Shown here piece by piece: positions 31,446 through 44,652 of a stretch of DNA of 64,000 nucleotides (the stretch's first letter is position 1; every line of letters starts with the position of its first letter). Location: assembly GCF_902686445.1 (NCBI RefSeq), contig NC_062222.1:138154596-138218595 (forward strand), given 5' to 3'. Below the pieces are notes generated by a model that worked only from the letters and a program-made list of their open reading frames with translations, made no database searches and was not told where the DNA came from. Source of the stretch: Sciurus carolinensis (Eukaryota; Chordata; Mammalia; Rodentia; Sciuridae). A program made the translations under genes and the position numbers.

Positions 31446-34384
31446 CAAAGACAGCCCATCTCTGGAATTAAAGAGGGAGAATGGGATTGGTGTCAAAGAA
31501 CTGGGAGCCTCAGATGGTTCTGTGGTCTCCGGAGAGAGCAGAACTCACTATTCATTCATTAATCCCGACCCAGGGGGATGGCCGGAAAATGCTAGTGAGG
31601 GACGCTGAGTTCATGGAGTCAGAGTGAGTGGAGTGCTGCGGGTGGACCAGGCTCAACTACTCCAGGGAGAGGCGAGGCTTGTTCTGCCTACAGGCATCAA
31701 CAGGGGACCCGCTGAGGCCTGACCTTCCTCAGCTGGGCCACACAGCTGCTGGGTCACCAAGGAGTGTCTCTGGGCCTGGTTCCATGTCTGCTCCCTCACT
31801 GGCCTAGAGGGGAGAGGGCACTGCGCCTGCCAGGGTCTTCAGGTGCCACAGCCCTGCTGGAGAAGCGGCCTAGCAGATGCACTTTGCCCAGGCAGAGCCC
31901 AAAACAGCAAGCCACGGGGGCGGGGGGCACCAAGAGGCCCGCAGGCCAAGGGCAGGGCTGCCCAGGCAGGCTCGTGACCATCATCGCTGTGGTTGAGGGA
32001 GTGGGAGACTCTTCCTGGGTTCTCATGAGGCCCTGCCACAACCCAGGGTCAGAGACCCCGGGGAGGCCCTGACCAGCGCCCAGCCTGGGTTTCCCAAGCT
32101 TGGAGGGCAGGGGAGCTGAGTCAGGGAGGTGCTGACCTCTGTCTGACCACCATGGTCTCCGCTCCCAATGCTGATTGTAAGGCCCAGGCAAAGTTGGTCT
32201 CCTGAGCCTCAGGTCCCTCCTCTGCGCAGCATGGGGCGTGGGCCCACCCGTGGGCCCCAGAGAGGCCCAGCCAGGGCAGAGGCATGACAGGCTTTGCCCA
32301 GGTGACCCAGCAGGCCCAGCACCGTGGGAGGCAGAGGCTGTGGCAGGGGAGTCCAGCTGAGTCCTGGAAACTGGCTGGCTGAGGCACAGCCACAGCAACA
32401 GCAGAGAGAGGACACTGGAGGAGGCCCTGGAGGGCCAGTGGGGAAGGGCCCCCTGGGAGCATGGCAGAGAAGGGCTGCAGGTCCACTCTGCATCGTGGGG
32501 CTCACCTTGGGACACCCGCTGGCCATCCTGGCCCTACCGTAGGACAGGGAGGCCACCATCCTGAGCACAGGCCGAGTGAGGTGGTGACTGCGCTCTCCCC
32601 ACGGCTGCAGAGGCTGAGCGGAGGCCTGTCGCCTGCCTGCACAGGGCCGACCCCGAGCAAGACCTGGCCCTTGCTTTTCCTTTCCAATTAAAACACATCA
32701 TTGGCACTGGAGACATTTGAGAAAACCTCAGAAAAGCAAGGGAAATAGACACCATCTGCCCTCACCTGTGCTGGGCAGCTTGGGGCTGCCGGAAACCCTC
32801 CACAGGCAGCCGCGAGACATCTCCCCGCAGGAGCACCCGCCGGCCTCCCGGTGGTGGGGAGACCTCCTCCGTGCCCTCAGCTGGGGGCCTACGGGCTGCC
32901 GGTGGTCACTGGGCGAGCGGGGAGGTGGCAGACCCCGCCGCCCGGCTCCCTCGGCCTCCTCCCGGCTGAGTCCGCAGGCAGAGGCGCCCCGCGGGCAGCA
33001 GCCAGGAGTCTCCTGGAGGAGCCGAGGACTCTGCCCCACCATGACCTTTCCTCTCAGTTGACAGAGCCGGGCTGAGAGAGGATGGTGCTGCCTGTCCCTC
33101 ACGGCCACAGGCTGGCTGGGACACCGGGGCAGCTGCTGTACACCCCAGCCCTGCCACAGGCACTGGACAGGAGCAGCTGGGGCCTCGAGACGCTGGGGAA
33201 TTGTCGTGACTTTTTTGCTAGAGAAGGAGCTGAAAGTCTCCGCAGCGGGCGAGGCGGACCCAGAGGTGTTTTGATCTGAACTGTCGTCGACTGAAAAGGA
33301 GTTTGTGCCGATCAGCACAACAGGCCCAGAGGCAGTCGCTGGGCGGATTCTGTCTTCGAAGAGGGCACAAGTACCTGAGCCCGCAGGCCTCAAGCCTGGC
33401 GCCTTCCACCCTCTTCTGTCCTCGTTCCGTCTTCGGATCAAGGTGCTCACCAAAGACTCTCGGGGGTCTGCAGGAAGCAGCCCTGGGTGGGTGACTCTGG
33501 GCTGCCCCAGTGTGCAGAGGGACCCTGAGGCATGAGCGCTACCAACGACCTCCACGGACAGCCAGGGGAGGCTCCCGGGGACACTCAGCCAGCTACGTCC
33601 ATCCCGAGGGAGAGTTCCAGGCCTGCAGATGGGGACGGGATGGGGACAGGTCAGGGCTGGGCCTCCCCACCTCCTCCCACGAAGCAGGGGGTGAATGTGC
33701 AGACTCTGGCCTGGGGCTTGGCGGCCTGGGCACAGAGCCTGCTCTGCCGCCCATCTGGGCCAGCACCCTGGGTTCCCTCTGTGAGGAAGGACGAGAACGC
33801 CGGTGGCTGGGCTGAGCGTGAGGAGCTGGCCGCCTGCCGCACGCCCACGCCAGCCTCTCCGGTGCCTTTCACCTGCCTCCTGCACTCTGGCCTTTCTCCT
33901 TGTCAAAAGACCCTCAGCTTCCAGAGCTTCTGGCCTGGTGGAAAGCAAGGATCTGGGGAGAAGAAGGTGCTGAGCCCCAAAGGGGGCCAGGCCTGGGACG
34001 CATCCGCAGCGGCAGGAGGCATGGGAAGGGCAGGGCCTGGCCCGTCAGCCCCATGCCCAACATGACCAGGCCGAGACCCCGAGCCAAGCCATACTTATTA
34101 GTGTGGGTCTGGGTTTGGGGCACCATGGGACACCTCAAACTCTGTCCAAACGTGGCTGGGGACACTGGAGAGGCCAGGCTGGTCCGGGACAGCCAGTCCT
34201 AAGACCTGCTTTCCGCTCCCCAGCACCTATTTCCTCTCCTAAGAAAGGACTCGGCCCGGGGCTTGGAAAGTGCCCCTTGCCCTCTGACCTCAGGGCCCCC
34301 TCAGTCCCCGCCCAGGGCAGTTCTTTCCTCAAATGCCCTTTGCAGCAGCCAGATGCCAAAGCAAGGCGACATCCCAGCACAGGC
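31446..34384. other. Non-coding sequence, no gene recognised
   Basis: GC-rich single-copy DNA. The 406-codon minus-strand frame at 32728-33948 starts at TTG and has no ATG until about codon 300, so it is not called a gene. Around 33190-33300 there is a modest run of CpGs with GTCGTCGACTG. Confidence 0.5.
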
Positions 34385-34535
34385 TAAGACGTGATCCTGA
34401 CACATTTAAAATAACTTGGACTAATTGGGCTCATTGCTCATCTTTTCCTACCACGTTCATAAATTGCATTTAATTGTTTTTGGATTGATTCTTTAAAAAT
34501 AAATTTGTTACCTAGAATCTTTTATGGCACGTCTG
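34385..34535. promoter_or_regulatory. Candidate conserved non-coding element
   Basis: An AT-rich island with CTAATTGGG, CATTTAATTG, GGATTGATTC and AAATAAATTTG (homeodomain-like sites), standing out from GC-rich flanks and matching no known repeat. Confidence 0.35.
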
Positions 34536-35069
34536 CCCACACCGGCATCAGGCACTGCATCCTGGGGGGCCTGGGTAGGTTTATTTCTGCTGTGTTTGGT
34601 CTTGACTTTGGCATTTCGGCTGCACCTCGGTAGAGTTGGGAGTTTCTGGGAAGTTGGAAGCTCTCCCTGAATCAGGAGAGGACCTTTGCCAGGGTGGGGT
34701 CACTTCAAAGCCAGTGGCAGCCACAGGCCTCCCATGTCAACTGAGGGTGACACCTGTCTTCTCTTGGCTCATGGGCCCTGATAAGGAAGCTTCTTTCCCC
34801 ACGTGATCAATAAGGAAAGGGGCCTCAGTGGGGCACCTGTCACAAGGACATCACCCTCCACCCGCCCCGCCCCCGTCGCAGCAGAGCCCACAGGAGGTGC
34901 CTGGTTCTCCTGCTGTCAGCCAGGGGACGTCGCCTTGGCAACAGGCCTCCCCCACCCCTGGGGCAGAGCTGGTTCCATTGCCAGAAGCCCCTCTGGAGAC
35001 CCCCATCCTCCTCTCAGAGAGGGAAGGGGCTGGGTCTCAGGCACCAGGCAGGGCCCCCGCCCTTGGGGG
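34536..35069. other. Non-coding sequence, no gene recognised
   Basis: Single-copy sequence between two AT-rich islands. Confidence 0.4.
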
Positions 35070-35240
35070 CCGTGGGTGGAATTTTAAATTCCCCAAGTAT
35101 TCTTAAAAAGCGCCCATGCGGTTAGTTAAACCTCCTAAAATAATTGCAGTCAGGCAATTACTTCTTTTAAAGGCATTCGGAGGTGTTGAGATCCAGGCTC
35201 CTATTTTTCGAGATAACAGCGAGTCCCTTTGTGCCGCCCA
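35070..35240. promoter_or_regulatory. Candidate conserved non-coding element
   Basis: AT-rich island with GGTTAGTTAAACC, AAATAATTGCAG and GGCAATTACTTC. The two ATTGC/GCAAT half-sites and homeodomain-like cores resemble a developmental enhancer. Conservation is untested. Confidence 0.35.
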
Positions 35241-37777
35241 TCCTGGGGTGGGACTCCTTCCTAACAGGTGCTTCTGGGACACCCTGTGCCCTGCTCCCTC
35301 CTCCGGCCTGCCTCCCACGCCTGAGGCCTGCAGGCACCAGAGCTGCAGGATCAGAGCAAAAGCAAAGAAGGGCCAGTCAGCACTTCCAACTCCCAGCAGA
35401 GGAAAGAGCAAGTTGGCAGAGCCAGGCGAGCGCGAGGGGCCACCTCCCCCAGCAGCCTGCCTCAGCAGCCGTCCCTCTCCTGGCGACTGGCCTGCATTGC
35501 CTCCAAACGGGGAGAGGGCTAAGGCGCAGCTCCCCGGGGCAGGCCTGGCCAGGGGCCCGACACCCCTCCCTCCTCGCTGAGCAAGCCACCTCTGTCCTCC
35601 CGCCCTCTCTCTCAGACTCTACTTCTCCCTCCTTCCATCTGTCTCTCTGCTCTGTGCGGAAACTCAGGAGCAGCACTGAACCGGGGCAGTCCCAGCATCA
35701 AGGAGCTTGCCGAGAGCCACGGCCTGGGGAGCACATGAAGGGAGAGACTCATGACTCGGGGATGCCTGGCAGACACACAGGGCACAGCCGGAGGGACCAC
35801 TCAGACTGGACACACCCACAGCAGCAACTCAAACTCATGAACAAGAAAGAAGTGTTTCCGTGGCAAGTCACCTCTGCATGTGAGAATTTGTTACGCAGCT
35901 TCCCTGTGTCCAGAGCTGACTGCTGCAAGATGACACTCGCTCTGGGCCTTCTAACCCAGCAAGGCTCAGGCGGGTGGGCAGGGAGCGAGGAGGACAGAAG
36001 GAACAGAGTACACTGGGAGCACACCCAGGCTCCGAGTCCCCAGGCCCTGCTCCACGCACACCTGGGCCTGCTGGCCAGGCCTGGGAGGCTGCGCTGAGTA
36101 GGCCCAATCAATCCTGGGGAAGTGCAGGTCTGGGTGCCTGGGGGATAGGCAAGGCATCCTTGGGCCCCTCTGAGCCAGCGTGGATATGCAGCAAGACAAG
36201 GGAGCGTCCTCAAGGTGTCCCAGCGGCCACTCCAGCCCAGTGACTCATGTCTTCCCAAGGCGCCTCCCCACAGGAGGCCTACCTGCCCGCCAGCCCCCGC
36301 CACACCCTCCCCTCTGCTGCACTCCAGCACGTCTCCCCTGGTGGGCGGCTCTCCACTCCCACCTGAGTTGAGCGCTTCCCGCCTGGTGTGGAAGCTCAGT
36401 CTGGGTCTGAGGGTCCGTCTGTGGGGCAGCAGGACAACTGCAGGACTCAGGGCACAGGCATGGGTGTTGCTTAGACCCCAGGCTCCTGAGAACGACCTCA
36501 GGGTCAGAAGTGGGGCCAAGTCCGTTCCCAGCCACTCTCTGGAAGGCGCGGCCAGGCCCCTGTGGGCCTGTGTCTGGCTTGCACCGCAGTTGGGCAGCCC
36601 AGGCCCCAGCAGGCTGTGGAGCCGCTGTGTATCCAGTGACCCTCAGAGTCTGTGCCCGGAGGACATTCCAACGGTCAGTCTCGGAGATGAAGAAAAATGC
36701 ACTGTTCAGAACAGACACTCCATTTGGCTTCTTCAGTTGGAGAACTGGCTCCGCTGTGTCCCGAGCCCATGCCCAGCACCCGGGTGGGAGACCACAGGCC
36801 ATGTGGGCAATAGTCCTGCAGGCCTCCCCTGGGAACCCCCCACAAACCGCCCCCTACCCCTGCTCAGGGACAACAAGACGGCAGACAGGTGTCAGGAAGA
36901 AGCTGCTGGAGGAACAGAGATGAGGGGCAGGACTTGTCCCTGTTTACATGAAATCCTTCACCTTGACAACTCCCGCCACGCAGGTCATCACCTTGACAAC
37001 TCCCGCCACAGGTTCAAGCTTTAAAATGACCAATGCAGGTAAAGAGGGCAGTGTCCTAATTATTTTCTAAAGTAACCAGTAGGGGGAAATTGGGAAACAC
37101 TCTCATCGGGTATGGTAAGATCAGCAGTGGGGGCAAATGCGTGCGGTCTTCAGTCAGGGCTGCGTGAGGCTCAGGACCTCAGACCCTAACTTGCAGACAC
37201 TGGGCCCGGAGCCTCTCCTGCTGGCGCACCCCCCTCTACCTCTCTTTGCCTCAGTCCATCCATACTCTCTCTGTTACTGCTATGTGCCTTGCTTAGTCCT
37301 TTGTCCAGGACACCAAGGACCTGGACTTCAACTGGACATCCCAACAGTAGCATTGCCACAGTCCCTTCCACTCTTGGCCCGTCCTGCAGTTCCCAGTCCC
37401 CATGGGGCCGAGAACAGCGGGAGCTTCCTTCTCCTGTATTCTCCTCAGGCTGGAAGAGCTTCTACCAGACATAGGCTCTCCTAGGGCCACCAACTCGGAA
37501 GAATCACAGGAGGGCCAGTGTCCTCAGGGTCCAGGTCTCCTTGGATCCTCAGTAAAATCAGTTCCCTCTCTGTTGCCAACCCACCCAGCCAGGGCTTGGA
37601 CTGGGCCATGCTGCAGCTAAAGAACCAGCTGGCACCAGCCAAGATGGGGCCCAGGCCCCCTCTGCTCACCACGGGCCTGGCTGTTCCTCCTCCTCTGAGT
37701 TGGGGGTTTGCTGCTGTACATAGGTTGAAGTTTTCTTCTCCTGGCTTTTCAACACACACTGAGAGGAGGCACAGGCA
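35241..37777. other. Non-coding sequence with a 29-bp direct repeat
   Basis: No gene is recognised. A short tandem duplication with a 29-bp period (CACCTTGACAACTCCCGCCA twice) lies at 36958-37013. Confidence 0.5.
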
Positions 37778-38274
37778 CAGTACCCACCCTTGTCCAAGGC
37801 TTTATTTTCCCTGGATTCAGTCACCTGCTGCTAAACATGATCTGAAAATATTAAATGGAAAATTCCAGAAGTAAGCAATTCGTAAGTGTTAAGTTGCATG
37901 CCCTTCTGAGTAGCAGCATGGAATCGTGCACCACCTTGTCCTGCCCCCCAGGACGTTAGTCTTCCTGTGTCCAACGTATCCAGTGTGTATACCACCTGCC
38001 TGTTAGTCACTTCGCAGTCATTCTGGTTATCAGATGGATGTCTTGGTGCCACAGTGTGTGTGTTCAAGTGACCCTTATTTTGCTTAAATACTCTTGCTCC
38101 AGAGAGTATTTAAGCTTGTTGTTAATCTCATACTGTGCCTAATTTAGTAATTAAACGACATCATAGACATACAGATACAGGAAACAACACAGCATACATT
38201 GGGTCTGGTACTATGTGGTTTCAGGTGTCCACGGGGGTCTTGGAATCAACCCCCTCAGATAAGTGGGACTACCA
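37778..38274 (+). mobile_element. Tigger/MER2-type TcMar DNA transposon, end to end
   Basis: It starts CAGTACCCACCCTTGTCC and carries TCTGAAAATATTAAATGGAA, AATTCCAGAAGTAAGCAATT, TGTGTATACCACCTGCC, GGTTATCAGATGGATG and GTTCAAGTGACCCTTATTTT, then jumps to the 3' end (TCTGGTACTATGTGGTTTCA, GATAAGTGGGACTACC). This is the order of a Tigger element that has lost its transposase, as in MER2. About 500 bp remain with both ends. Confidence 0.85.
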
Positions 38275-40365
38275 CACTTAACCCTGAAGAGCAAAAACTG
38301 GCACTTCAAATTGGCTCTTCCTAATTGTCTTTGTTATTCAACAATCCTGTAGCTCTCAGCACTATGAGTGGAAATTTTATGCCTTGGAAGCGAGACTTTT
38401 ACTCCCAGGGCTCCAACAGTAAAGGCCTGAATCATTGCAAAACAAATCAACTCCCAATTAGCAGCAGATCTCAAACTGGGATGGGGGGAGGGGAGAAGCG
38501 GAAGGGCGAGAGGAAGCACGGAACCGACTCCTCCTGCCCAGGAACGCAGGCACAGGAGCCCCAGTCCAAACCCCAGTCCCTGCTTCCAAGGCCACCGTCC
38601 CCTGCCTGTCAAGGAAGGTGCCGTTTCTCAGATAGGTCATTTTCTACTCCGCCGTGCGCTGGTTCCGCTCCCTGAGACCCACGCCACGCTGCAGTGTGAT
38701 CTCATTTTGTCTCTTACACAGGAAACCAGACTCTGGCTCCCAGACAGACCTCCCCACCTCCTCAAAGGGTCACTGCCTTAGTTTCCCCTTCTCCACAGCT
38801 GCCGGCCTCTGTGTCGGGGACCAGGGGACCACACTGGCTTCAGGGATGTACGCTAGCCAGCAGCTCACCTGCCATCCGTCTAAACTTAATGGACAGCTTC
38901 GATCCAGTTGAAAAGCCCCAGAGGAAGCAAGTGGCTCCAAGTCCTTATAGTGCTGGAAAGAAAGGGCCTCCAGGAGACCCTAAAACGCGCGGGGCCGGGC
39001 CCGGGCGGCCAGAGCCTGGCTCAGGCAGCAGAGGCAGAGGGACAGGTCCAGGCAGGCTGAGGGGTCAGGGAGGCTCGCAGCAGCTTGCCCAGAAGCCGAG
39101 ATCCCGCCTTCCAGAGCCAGGGAGTGACATGGGTTCTAGGCAGTGGGAAGCCGCTCTGGTGAGTGGTTTTCCTTATCCCGGGTGAACACGGCCTCACACA
39201 AGCCAAGGGTGTGTGTGGTGGAGTCCAGGAAACCGAGAAGAACATAAAGGAAGTGGGAACCACTCCGAACCTCACCGCCGGGAGCCATGGTCACTAGGAG
39301 CCGTCTGAGGCACGTCCCGCTGCCCACGGGCCTGGGGTGCTCGCGGCCCCGGGCCGCCGTGGAGCGGGCTCAGCGTCTGCTCTGTGCTAGCCTCTGCTGC
39401 TCCCCCGTTAGCCTCGGAGCGTCCTGAGGTGGCCGTGGCAGTGCCCAGCCCCAGCCCCTCACACGGAGGAATTCCTGGCAGGGACGGGCCCCTGGCAAAG
39501 CACACCCAGGTGTGTCCAGCACTCACACTGCAGGCGCTCCCCGTCCCTGCCCAGACCCGCATGGGGCCAGGCTCTGCCCGGCGGGCACAGGGCAGGGGCA
39601 GCACGCCACACACCCTGCCTCTTGTGTGTGGCAACGTCAGAGAAGGCCTGACACACCCAAACAGAAAGCAGACGGGGACACAGAGAAACAACGTCCAGAG
39701 CAGAGCCGGAGAGCGCTCCAGCGAGGACGGGGCCTTCTGAGCTAGCCCGCGGTTGACCCTGGCAGACTGACCGCCAATGGGTGGTTGCAAGGCAGCCTGG
39801 AGGAGAACAGAGTGGAAGGGGATTCAAGGACAGGAGGGAGACTGTGGGGACAGACAGAGAGGGGCCCGACGACAGCAGGGGACTTTCAGAGGCCCCCATG
39901 AGACGAGAGGGGAGGCCAGTGGACCTGGAGGGAGCCAGGGTTAAAGAAATAACCTGCCCATCCCAGAATAGGCGTGTCCAGACTCCAAGCATCAGCACAA
40001 GGTACCAAGGACCACCGCAGAGCGACTCCTGCGGCTGTAGATTTATCAGTTGATGCCTTGATTACCCCTGGGCAGTAACCAAACCCCACCCCTGACTGCA
40101 CTGTGTGGGCCGGTGGGAGAGTCCAGGGACGGGGCACTGGGAGGACTCAGGGCCCGGCCACCCTCGTCAGAAGTCAGACGCCAGAGGTGATGCTGGAGAT
40201 TGGAAGATCAACCCAGGTCGGAACAAGCAGGCCCTTTGGAACATGGAGAAAAACACCAAACAAAACCAAACGAAGCAGGGAAGTAGGAAGCCGCTGCCTC
40301 CGGGGGCAGCACTGGCCAGGGGGTGGTGTGTTCCCAGTGGGCTGGGGAGTGACTGGGCTGTCCTG
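38275..40365. other. Non-coding sequence, no gene recognised
   Basis: Single-copy DNA. A small CpG-richer patch lies at 39285-39365. No promoter or exon can be supported. Confidence 0.45.
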
Positions 40366-40527
40366 GCTGTGCTGGGGTCCGACCCGGGCGCTCCACCCCT
40401 GAGCTGCAACCCCGCCCTTTTATGTTTTATTTTCTAAGTTGCTGAGGCTGGCCTTGAACTTGGAACCTTCCTGCCTCAGCCACCCAAGGAGCTTGGAGTA
40501 AGGCCTGTGCCACTGCGTCCAGCTGAC
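40366..40527 (-). mobile_element. Fused B1/ID SINE (B1-dID type), diverged
   Basis: Inverted like the first copy. The ID part is degraded (CACCCCTGAGCTGCAACCCC), then TAAGTTGCTGAGGCTGGCCT and CTTCCTGCCTCAGCC from the B1 part. It is more mutated than the copy at 2.2 kb, so probably older. Confidence 0.75.
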
Positions 40528-41794
40528 TTGGTTTTTTAAATTATGCATTAAACATATTGTTTCAATGAAACAAGTGTGGGAGGGAAGCTGTTCCCCGAGC
40601 AACCGCCAGGGGCCTGCCTTCTGTTCACACATGGCGCGTGAGGACAGCTCCTGCCCCGAGTCCCTCTGGGCCCTGGGCACCACTAGAGACACGCTCCCGG
40701 TCTCACTCACTCAGTGCGGGCCGGGGCGTGCCCAGCAGGAGCTGAGAAAGGAGGCCGGCAGAGTTGGGCTGGGCCAGGGGTTTCCAGGAGCTATGCGGGA
40801 CCAGCCAGATGGAGCCCAGATACCGTTCAGGCAGAGGGCAGAGCCCACCAGGGCCCACGGGCAGAGCTGGTGGACATCTGAGCCCATTGGCCTGAAGAAG
40901 AGACGCCAGTGTCCAGAGGCAGTCCGCTCGCCTCCCCGGGATCCCTGCGGAGTCTGGGCTGGGAGGCACCCGTGCCAATTGCTTTAAAATGGGTTTTTCA
41001 GAAATGCCCTCTGGGGCCCGCCCCTCACTCTGAATGTGGACACAGGACAGTGCTTCCCCAAGCCCTCCGTCCAGCCACTCAGCATGTCCTGGCCCCCCGC
41101 CCACCCTGCGGTCTGAGCACCTAACGAGGCCCAGGCTTGCTCAGGGCACGGCCCTGCACACCGGGGCTGACTCCCACAGCATGGGGGCTGCCGGCTTACC
41201 TGCTGGCCTCTGCTGGAAGGGACCCCTCATGGGCTGGAGGGGCGGGCGCCGGGCGTCCCTCGTCTCCAAGGGTCCCAGCAACCCCCGCCCAACCAGAAGC
41301 TGCCACGGAGGTGCCACCACAGACGGTCCCAAGAACGCCCCCCCAAACCCCAGGTCGCATGTGTCCAAGCCTCAGAGGTGCCTGCTTACAGGGTGGGGTC
41401 CTCACAAGTGGGGCGGTGACCCCAGGGGGCAGTGCAGCAGGCCTCCGGTCAGAGTCCGAAATGTTCCTGGGTGGTGAAGCAAGGCCCTGGGCGTGGAGGC
41501 TGGGTCTCCAGGGGACCTGCCAACACCGGGGCATGGAGTTCCTAGGCGCTTGCCCCGAGCTCAGGCCCCACAGAGCTTCCACTGCTGTCCAGGACAGGGA
41601 CACGGAAGTGACATACTCTTACCCCACATCCTGTCAGAGGCCCTGGGCACCTGCCAGTGTGGGTCCTCTCTGGACACGCAGAGTCCACTCTGCTGGCCTG
41701 GGCCCTGCCCCATGCTCCACGGCCTTTGCTGTTGGTTCGGGGCAGGGAGACGGCCTGGGCATTAGGGCCGTTCACTCAGTGAGACTGCAGGAAA
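40528..41794. other. Non-coding sequence, no gene recognised
   Basis: GC-rich single-copy DNA. A 308-codon ATG-initiated frame starts at 41359 and is discussed under findings. Confidence 0.45.
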
Positions 41795-41862
41795 CCCAAA
41801 TGCAGATTCTCAGGCCCCACTCTGCTGATTCTGATCCAGGGCCCTGGAGTGGGCGGGTCTGG
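41795..41862. mobile_element. Probable MER5-type hAT fragment
   Basis: ATGCAGATTCTCAGGCCCCA followed by GCTGATTCTGATCCAGGGCC matches the palindromic core of MER5A/B. Confidence 0.5.
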
Positions 41863-43845
41863 TGTCCAGCATGTGCGTGTCCATGTCATGAACCCCCTGA
41901 CACTCAGAGCTCCCCAGAGACGCAGGATCAGCAGGAGGGCAGCATGGGCTGGCTGTGGAGGGAGATGGCCGTAAGGAGTGGTACTCGCTCCCCGGGGCTG
42001 ACTCCCAGTCCCGGCTGCATGCTGGACAAGCCCGCCCACGCTGGGGAGGGTCATCCGCTTTGCCAAGCCCAGGGTTCAAGTATCAGCCTCGTCCAGAAAC
42101 AGACACTCCCAGAAATAACTTTTTACTCAGTATCTGGACATCCCGTGGCCAGTCAGGTTTACGCAGAAGAGCAGGCATCACATGCTGCAGGTGGGGTCCT
42201 GGGCGGGACCCAGGAAGCCCTGACAGGGGCCCACACTGAGCCTTGCCCGGAGCAGCCTTCCTTCATGTGCCCCGTCTCAACCTAACTTCAAGACCCGCTT
42301 CAGGACCACTCGGGAGGCCTGTTATGACTCCCTGGGCTGACCAGTGCCCCTGCACGTCCCTGGGCTCAGGGAACCCCTCATCCAGAACAGTGTCTCCACA
42401 GATCTGCCACAGTCCCCCGGACTCGGGGGAGGCTGGACGAGGACAGTAGCCGAGAGCTCCTTCCTCCTGACTGCTCTCCAGTGGCTGAGATCAAAGGCAG
42501 TTGCTGCTGCTGAGGCCACCTGAGGACACAGCCCCGAGTCCCAAGGCCCCAGGTGCAGCTTGGAGGCTGGGACGCACCTCTGGAGTGTGCCCCCCAGGGG
42601 TCCCTGACTGCCACTCAGCTCCTGGTTGGAAGAAGGAGTGTGGAGGCCCATCTATGCCCAGAGCCCAGGATGCCTTCTGCCTCCCAGGACAGGCCAACCA
42701 GAGAGAAGGGTCCCAGGAGGGACGCTGGAGCCCTCGCTCTAGGGCCACCTTGCCTGCCACCAGGCCCTGCCAGGAGACAGGTGGGGAGTCAAACACAGCT
42801 GGCAGAAAGAGGGCCCACTACCCAGATGGTGGCTGCTCCAGGGAACCGAGCCCATTTGGGCCGTCCCAAAACTCAGGAGCCACCTGCGAGAGGGCCCAGT
42901 GCGCGGCTCCACAGAGCAGCAATTTACCCCCACAGTGCTGCCGGCTGCAAGCTCAAAGTCACAGCGGGCTGGGCACACGCTCCCAGAGGCTTCGGTGACT
43001 GCCAGGCGTCCTGGAGTCCCTGGCTGTGGCTGCACCCTGCAGGTCCGTCCTCCCTCATACCCATTGCGTGGGTGCGCGGCTCGCCCTGGTCCACGGAAAC
43101 CCACACCTGCAAAGACCCTGCTTCAAGGCCAACTTCTGAGGTTCTGAGTGGACATGAGTGTGGGAGACACTGTCTACCCTGGACACAACAGGAGGCCGTC
43201 AGCTGACCACCCTCGTGGAAGCTGGGCAGAAAGTCCCCTCTTAACAAGTCCCCTGAGCTGCCCCTCCTGATACTGGTCACTGCAGCCTGAGCCACCAGAC
43301 GTGCCTGCCCACGCACCCTGAGAGCAGCCCCTCAGGCCCCTGGGCTTCCATTCCCAAGCAGGAGGTCTGTGGGAACAGGGCCGCCCTGTTGCTGCCTCCG
43401 CTCTTGGGTTGGGGGTCCCCTCCCAGGCATGCCCAGGACCTCCACTCCATTCAGAATTGAGATGCCCCCGGCCACACCCCCCTGGACACAGGCGTAAGGA
43501 CACAGCGCCTGGGTTAGCTCTATCCTCCGGTTCCTCGGGAGGCCTCTGAGATTCCTGCACCGCCACGGGCCAGCTCTTCCTGGGAGTCTGGCTTCCCCAC
43601 ACTGACGTGCCTGCTCGAACCAAGTCACGGAGAGAGGGAGCTGGCCACAGAGGCCCTGCAGGCTGGCGGGTGACAGGCGTGGGGCAGCCCTCACCCGGGC
43701 GCCTGCCTGGCATCCTCATTACGCCCACTTTCAGAAACAGAAGGCAAAACCCAGGCTCAGCGAGGCAGAGGCTGGCTCCCAGTTACAGCCCGGAAGTGAG
43801 ATGGCCAGGACAGTGCCGCGTCTCCTGCGGGCCCCCAGCCCGTGT
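41863..43845. other. Non-coding sequence, no gene recognised
   Basis: Single-copy GC-rich DNA leading into the tandem-repeat cluster. Confidence 0.45.
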
Positions 43846-44237
43846 GCGCCCATGTGTGCGTGTGTGTGCACACTGCCTGTGTCCGCATGCTGTGGCAGGG
43901 AGTGTGTGTGTGTGTGTGTGACACTGCCCATGTCCACATGCTGTGGCAGGGAGTGTGTGTGTGTGTGTGCGTGTATGTGTGCACTGCCTGTGTCCACATG
44001 CTGTGGCAGGGAGTGTGTGTGTGTGTGTGTGTGTGTGCGCACTGCCCATGTCCGCATGCTGTGGCAGGGAGTGTGTGTGTGTGTGTGTGTGTGACACTGC
44101 CCATGTCCACATGCTGTGGCAGGGAGTGTGTGTGTGTGTGTGTGTGTGTGCACTGCCTGTGTCCACATGCTGTGGCAGGGAGTGTGTGTGTGTGTGTGTG
44201 TGTGCGCGCACTGCCCATGTCCGCATGCTGTGGCAGG

Positions 44238-44271
<34 letters not shown>

Positions 44272-44407
44272 ACTGCCTGTGTCCACATGCTGTGGCAGGG
44301 AGTGTGTGTGTGCGTGTGTGTGCAAACTGCCTGTGTCCACATGCTGTGGCAGGGAGTGTGTGTGTGCGTGTGTGTGCAAACTGCCTGTGTCCACATGCTG
44401 TGGCAGG

Positions 44408-44438
<31 letters not shown>

Positions 44439-44621
44439 CACTGCACGTGTCTGCATGCTGTCGCAGGGAGTGTGTGTGTGTGTGTGCGTGTGCACTGCCT
44501 GTGTCCACATGCTGTGGCAGGGAGTGTGTGTGTGTGTGTGTGTGCGTGTGTACTGCACGTGTCCGCATGCTGTCGCAGGGAGTGTGTGTGTGCACTGCAC
44601 GTGTCCGCATGCTGTGGCAGG

Positions 44622-44652
<31 letters not shown>

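Noticed and set aside
32728..33948. A 406-codon minus-strand frame as a gene
   Set aside because: It opens with TTG and has no ATG until about codon 300. The sequence is GC-rich and the product shows no domain.
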